A stretch of DNA of 8,374 nucleotides from Christensenella sp. UBA1224 (GTDB taxonomy: Bacteria; Bacillota; Clostridia; Christensenellales; Aristaeellaceae): contig DBXA01000128.1 of the NCBI GenBank assembly GCA_002309235.1, positions 1 through 8,374 on the forward strand, read 5' to 3'. Positions 5,834-8,374 of this stretch are shown here, one piece after another (position 1 is the stretch's first letter; each line of letters begins with the position of its first letter). The notes under the pieces are model-generated. The model had not been told where the DNA came from. It saw only the letters and a program-made list of their open reading frames with translations, and ran no database searches. The translations under genes and the position numbers were made by a program.

Positions 5834-6845
5834 GGCCGATCACCGCTGCCTTTCCGCCTGAAAGAGCATGATAGCTGTCCTTCAGGCCTTCCGTGACCAG
5901 AACGCGCCCGTCATCCGCAACGAGCACCGCCTCAAAGCCTCCCTCTCTCCTCCAGAGATCTGCCGCCTTTTCCGCGCCCATCACGAAAAGGGCTGTGGAG
6001 AGCGCGTCGCACATCTCACCGCTGTTCCCAATAACAGTAACGGAAAGGAGGCCGCTGCGGGCAGGACAGCCGTTTGAAGGATCGATGATATGGTGATAGG
6101 TCACCCCGTCTTCCTCAAAGAAGCGCTGGTAGCCGCCGGAGGTGATGACGGCGCCGCCGTCTGTCTCTACATACCCGATATAGCCGCTTTTGACGGGATC
6201 CGCTATCGCGACCCTCCAGGGACTGCCATCCGGTTTTTTCCCGAGGACCTGTACATTACCGCCGAGATTGACGAGGGCGCTGCGGATACCCGCGGAAGCG
6301 AGCGTTTCCATGATCCTGTCGCCCGTATAGCCTTTTGCGACCGCGCCAAGGTCTATCTGCATACCATCCCGCAGGATGACGCTGCTGCCTTCCACGGCAA
6401 CGCCTGTGTAGTCCACAAGGGAAAGCAATCCCGCAAGCTCTTCTTCGCCCGGCACTCTGTATGCATCGGCAGTAAAGCCCCACGCCTTTAAAACAGGGTA
6501 GATCGAGATATCCAACGCCCCGGATGTCTTTTCACACCAGCAAAGCGCGTCACTTATCAGCAAAGCTGTCTCATCCGAAACCTGCGCTGTGCCTTTCTCA
6601 TTGAGAGCGTAGATCTCGCTCCCGGGATCCGTCGCTGAGAGCTTCTTTTCAAGCGATGTTATGATGTTTTCGCATTCCCGCAGGACATCCTCCGGGCCGT
6701 AAACCGTCAATTCCATGACGGTATCCATGGCAAATACGGTTGACGTTCGCTTTTCGTCAAGGCCCGCGGCCTGTTTTCCGGAACAGCCTCCCAGCAGGAA
6801 CAGACAAAGGGCCGCGGCCAGGAGCACCTTAGCCCTGTGCTTCAT
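5826..6845 (-). CDS. apbE: FAD:protein FMN transferase, ApbE lipoprotein
   Basis: Uses FAD to attach FMN covalently to Ser/Thr of target proteins outside the membrane, as for Rnf/Nqr subunits and FMN-binding-domain lipoproteins. The 339-residue protein has a lipoprotein signal with lipobox LLGGC (C21), so it is tethered to the outer face of the membrane. ApbE signatures follow in order: FAMDTVMEL (38-46), LDISIYPVLKAWGF (111-124), IDLGAVAKGYTGDR (164-177), LVNLGGNVQVLG (191-202), SGGYQRFF (236-243), YHHIIDPSNG (250-259), and CDALSTALFVMG (279-290) with metal-binding D280 and T284. The length is typical and nothing is missing. ATG 6845 has AAAGGGG 7 bases upstream, just after the HAD gene stop. 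It overlaps the NusG-II gene by 8 bases. No acceptor with the flavinylation motif is encoded in this window. Confidence 0.95.
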   Translation of the reverse strand: MKHRAKVLLAAALCLFLLGGCSGKQAAGLDEKRTSTVFAMDTVMELTVYGPEDVLRECENIITSLEKKLSATDPGSEIYALNEKGTAQVSDETALLISDALCWCEKTSGALDISIYPVLKAWGFTADAYRVPGEEELAGLLSLVDYTGVAVEGSSVILRDGMQIDLGAVAKGYTGDRIMETLASAGIRSALVNLGGNVQVLGKKPDGSPWRVAIADPVKSGYIGYVETDGGAVITSGGYQRFFEEDGVTYHHIIDPSNGCPARSGLLSVTVIGNSGEMCDALSTALFVMGAEKAADLWRREGGFEAVLVADDGRVLVTEGLKDSYHALSGGKAAVIGRD

Positions 6846-6857
6846 ACCGCCACCCCT

Positions 6858-7388
6858 TTACTCCAGTTCACTTTCCAGCTTCACGCACAGCGCATAAAGC
6901 TCTTCCGGTTTATCGATCTGCCAATCCGGGATCTCCTCCTCCGTTTCCGGCTGATAGCTGTAGCGCGGCGACCACCTGATAAGGACGCTGCGGATACCGA
7001 ACCGCCTTGCGCCGACGATATCCCTTTTCAGATTGTTGCCCACCATGATGACGCGGCCTTTATCGGCATCCGTGAGTCCGGCCGCCTCAAAGGCCTTTGA
7101 GAACATAACACGGGCAGGCTTATGATCGCCCATCTCCTCGGAGATCACTTTTGCGGAAAAGATGTGGGAAAGCCCGTTCTGCCGCATCGTATTCTCAAAG
7201 GATCTTACCAGCCCGTCCGCGACCATCACGATCGTAAAGCCTTCCTCGTACAGGCGGAGCATGGTCTCTTTCGCGCCGGGAATGCAATCAGCCCTGTCTA
7301 CGACTCCGAACGGGACAGCGCGTTTCTCACTGCCCTCGTCTATGATGGTATCACCTATATCCGTAAAAACAACCAGTTTCTTTTTCAT
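6858..7388 (-). CDS. HAD-superfamily protein with altered catalytic motifs
   Basis: Cytoplasmic Rossmann-fold protein of the haloacid dehalogenase superfamily, 176 residues from ATG 7388. Motif I is VVFTDIGDTI: the nucleophile D10 is present, but the acid/base Asp expected two residues later is G12. Motif II VMVADG has Ala57 where Ser/Thr is usual. Motif III Lys is K90 (GDHKP). Motif IV is MVGNNLKRD with N118 and D123. The overall pattern fits a recognisable small HAD branch, so it is probably functional, yet phosphatase activity may be weak or altered. The open frame extends to 7496, but that part overlaps the kinase gene; ATG 7388 follows GGAAAG by 8 bases, with ATG 7394 the alternative. 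It lies 37 bases after the kinase and 12 before apbE. Substrate is unknown; a sugar phosphate or flavin nucleotide is only a guess from context. Confidence 0.82.
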   Translation of the reverse strand: MKKKLVVFTDIGDTIIDEGSEKRAVPFGVVDRADCIPGAKETMLRLYEEGFTIVMVADGLVRSFENTMRQNGLSHIFSAKVISEEMGDHKPARVMFSKAFEAAGLTDADKGRVIMVGNNLKRDIVGARRFGIRSVLIRWSPRYSYQPETEEEIPDWQIDKPEELYALCVKLESELE

Positions 7389-7425
7389 TTCCATATCTTT
7401 CCGATATATCTTTTCCGCTGAAGCG

Positions 7426-8374
7426 TCAGGCATGCATATAATCCCTAAGCGAACCATACAATCCAAGGAATCTCTGATAGGCACTGTCATAAGCACTTTT
7501 CAGAGAAGCATCCGGCTCGTGTACGCGAAGCACCCTTCTGCTGCCTTCCACCGCTTCCTCAAAGGATGAGAAAAAGCCGCAGCCTACACCCGCCAGCATA
7601 GCCGCTCCCCAGACAGTCGCATTCGCGGCATCCGGTACGATGATCCTTTTCCCTGTAACATCCGCCTTTATCTGGGTCCAGAGAAGGCTACGTGATGCGC
7701 CGCCGGTAGCCGTGAGCTCGCTGACGGAAGCGCCGGCTTCATAAGCTGTTTCCAGATTATGCCTTAACGTATACGCGCTGCTCTCAAGGCCTGCCCGCAG
7801 AAGATCCTTTCTTTCGGTTCCATAGGTCATACCGTAATATACGGCGCATGACTTCGGATCCCAGACAGGTGAACGCTCACCGGAAAAATACGGGAGCAGA
7901 AGCACGCCGCCCGCTCCCGGAGGAGAGCTTCCCGCCTCCTCATCCATTTCCGCGAAGCTTCGGCAGCCGAGCGTCTTCTTCATCCAGTTCATGACACCGC
8001 CGCCTACCGTGCCTCCCTGCAGGAGATACATCCCCGGTACGACATGGCAGCCCAGTATCAGCCGGATATCAGAAGAAGGAATATCCTCGCAGATGCTCAT
8101 GCCGCCTGCCTGGCCGCCCTGCTCCTGCGTCTCTCCTGCCCTGAAGATACCGGCGCCTAAAGCCGCGCATGCGGCATCGAGGCCTCCGGCTGCTACAGGC
8201 GTTCCTGCGCAAAGCCCTGTCTCGGCAGCCGCGGCCTGCGTAACCCTGCCTATGATCTCATGACTTGGGCAGATCCTCGGCATCTGCCCGGAAGGGATTC
8301 CTATCTCGTCCATGAGCGCGCTGTCATAGGCACGCTTTTTCATATCAAAGAAAGACCAGCCGTACCCCTGGGAA
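7426..8374 (-). CDS. FGGY-family carbohydrate kinase, C-terminal part (5' end outside window)
   Basis: ATP-dependent sugar or polyol kinase of the xylulokinase/glycerol kinase fold, acting in the cytoplasm. About 315 codons are visible, with the frame running off the window edge at 8374; an internal ATG at 8343 is not the start, because the upstream codons already encode family sequence (YGWSFFD). Counting from that Met, the catalytic base region is GGLDAACAALGAG (D56). The following loop is EQGGQAGGMS, QGGTVGGGVMNW is at 109-120, and PYFSGERSPVWDP at 151-163. The FGGY C-terminal domain shows ATGGASRS (212-219), IKADVTGKRI (225-234) and GAAMLAGVGCGF (246-257). The complete protein should be near 500 residues. 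It is the first visible gene of the operon leading to apbE. The substrate cannot be told: the N-terminal specificity domain is missing. Confidence 0.88.
   Translation of the reverse strand, partial: SQGYGWSFFDMKKRAYDSALMDEIGIPSGQMPRICPSHEIIGRVTQAAAAETGLCAGTPVAAGGLDAACAALGAGIFRAGETQEQGGQAGGMSICEDIPSSDIRLILGCHVVPGMYLLQGGTVGGGVMNWMKKTLGCRSFAEMDEEAGSSPPGAGGVLLLPYFSGERSPVWDPKSCAVYYGMTYGTERKDLLRAGLESSAYTLRHNLETAYEAGASVSELTATGGASRSLLWTQIKADVTGKRIIVPDAANATVWGAAMLAGVGCGFFSSFEEAVEGSRRVLRVHEPDASLKSAYDSAYQRFLGLYGSLRDYMHA

Noticed and set aside
6090..6491. 133-codon plus-strand frame opposite apbE
   Set aside because: It lies fully inside the ApbE catalytic motifs on the other strand and shows no domain.
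7389..7496. Longer N-terminus for the HAD protein (start at 7496)
   Set aside because: The extra 36 residues overlap the kinase C-terminus and precede the first HAD strand; family proteins begin just before VVFTDIGDT.

Overview
The window looks like a chromosome segment of a mid-GC Firmicute, most likely a Clostridia/Lachnospiraceae-type gut bacterium. The reasons are strong GGAGG-type ribosome sites, a secreted BspA-type leucine-rich-repeat protein, an L,D-transpeptidase joined to a bacterial Ig-like domain, an M3 oligoendopeptidase of the clostridial kind, and a flavin-transferase/NusG-II/Gx-transporter cluster typical of anaerobic Firmicutes. The taxonomic call is inference from gene families, not a database match. 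No tRNA, rRNA, CRISPR array, insertion sequence or phage gene was seen.

Left part (1-2361): the first 1037 bases hold the 5' two thirds of an M3-family peptidase on the minus strand, cut by the window edge before its HExxH site. It diverges from a plus-strand secreted L,D-transpeptidase (1207-2361). The 169-base spacer between them carries an extended -10 element for each gene.

Middle part (2362-4921): after a 327-base spacer comes a monocistronic sugar phosphate isomerase/epimerase-like TIM barrel (2689-3480, plus). It converges on a secreted 23-residue-repeat LRR protein (3608-4768, minus). A strong hairpin with T tracts on both sides (3548-3587) sits between the two stop codons and probably ends transcription from both directions.

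Right part (4922-8374, all minus): five tightly packed genes, read right to left, are an FGGY carbohydrate kinase (cut by the window edge), a small HAD-superfamily protein, a lipoprotein ApbE (FAD:protein FMN transferase), a membrane-anchored NusG domain II protein, and a Gx-transporter/'heptaprenyl diphosphate synthase component I' membrane protein. Spacings are 37, 12, -8 and about 15 bases, so this is almost certainly one operon, ended by a weak hairpin at 4876-4897. The last three genes match the ApbE/EetA/EetB part of the flavin-based extracellular electron transfer locus of Listeria and relatives. This is the most interesting system here. Extracytoplasmic flavinylation is the likely theme, but no flavin-acceptor protein or NADH dehydrogenase lies in the window.

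The Gx-transporter reading frame has no ATG, GTG or TTG that would include its conserved first membrane segment. Either it starts at a rare ATA codon placed ideally behind a ribosome site, or an ATG just upstream is separated from it by one extra base in an A5 run.
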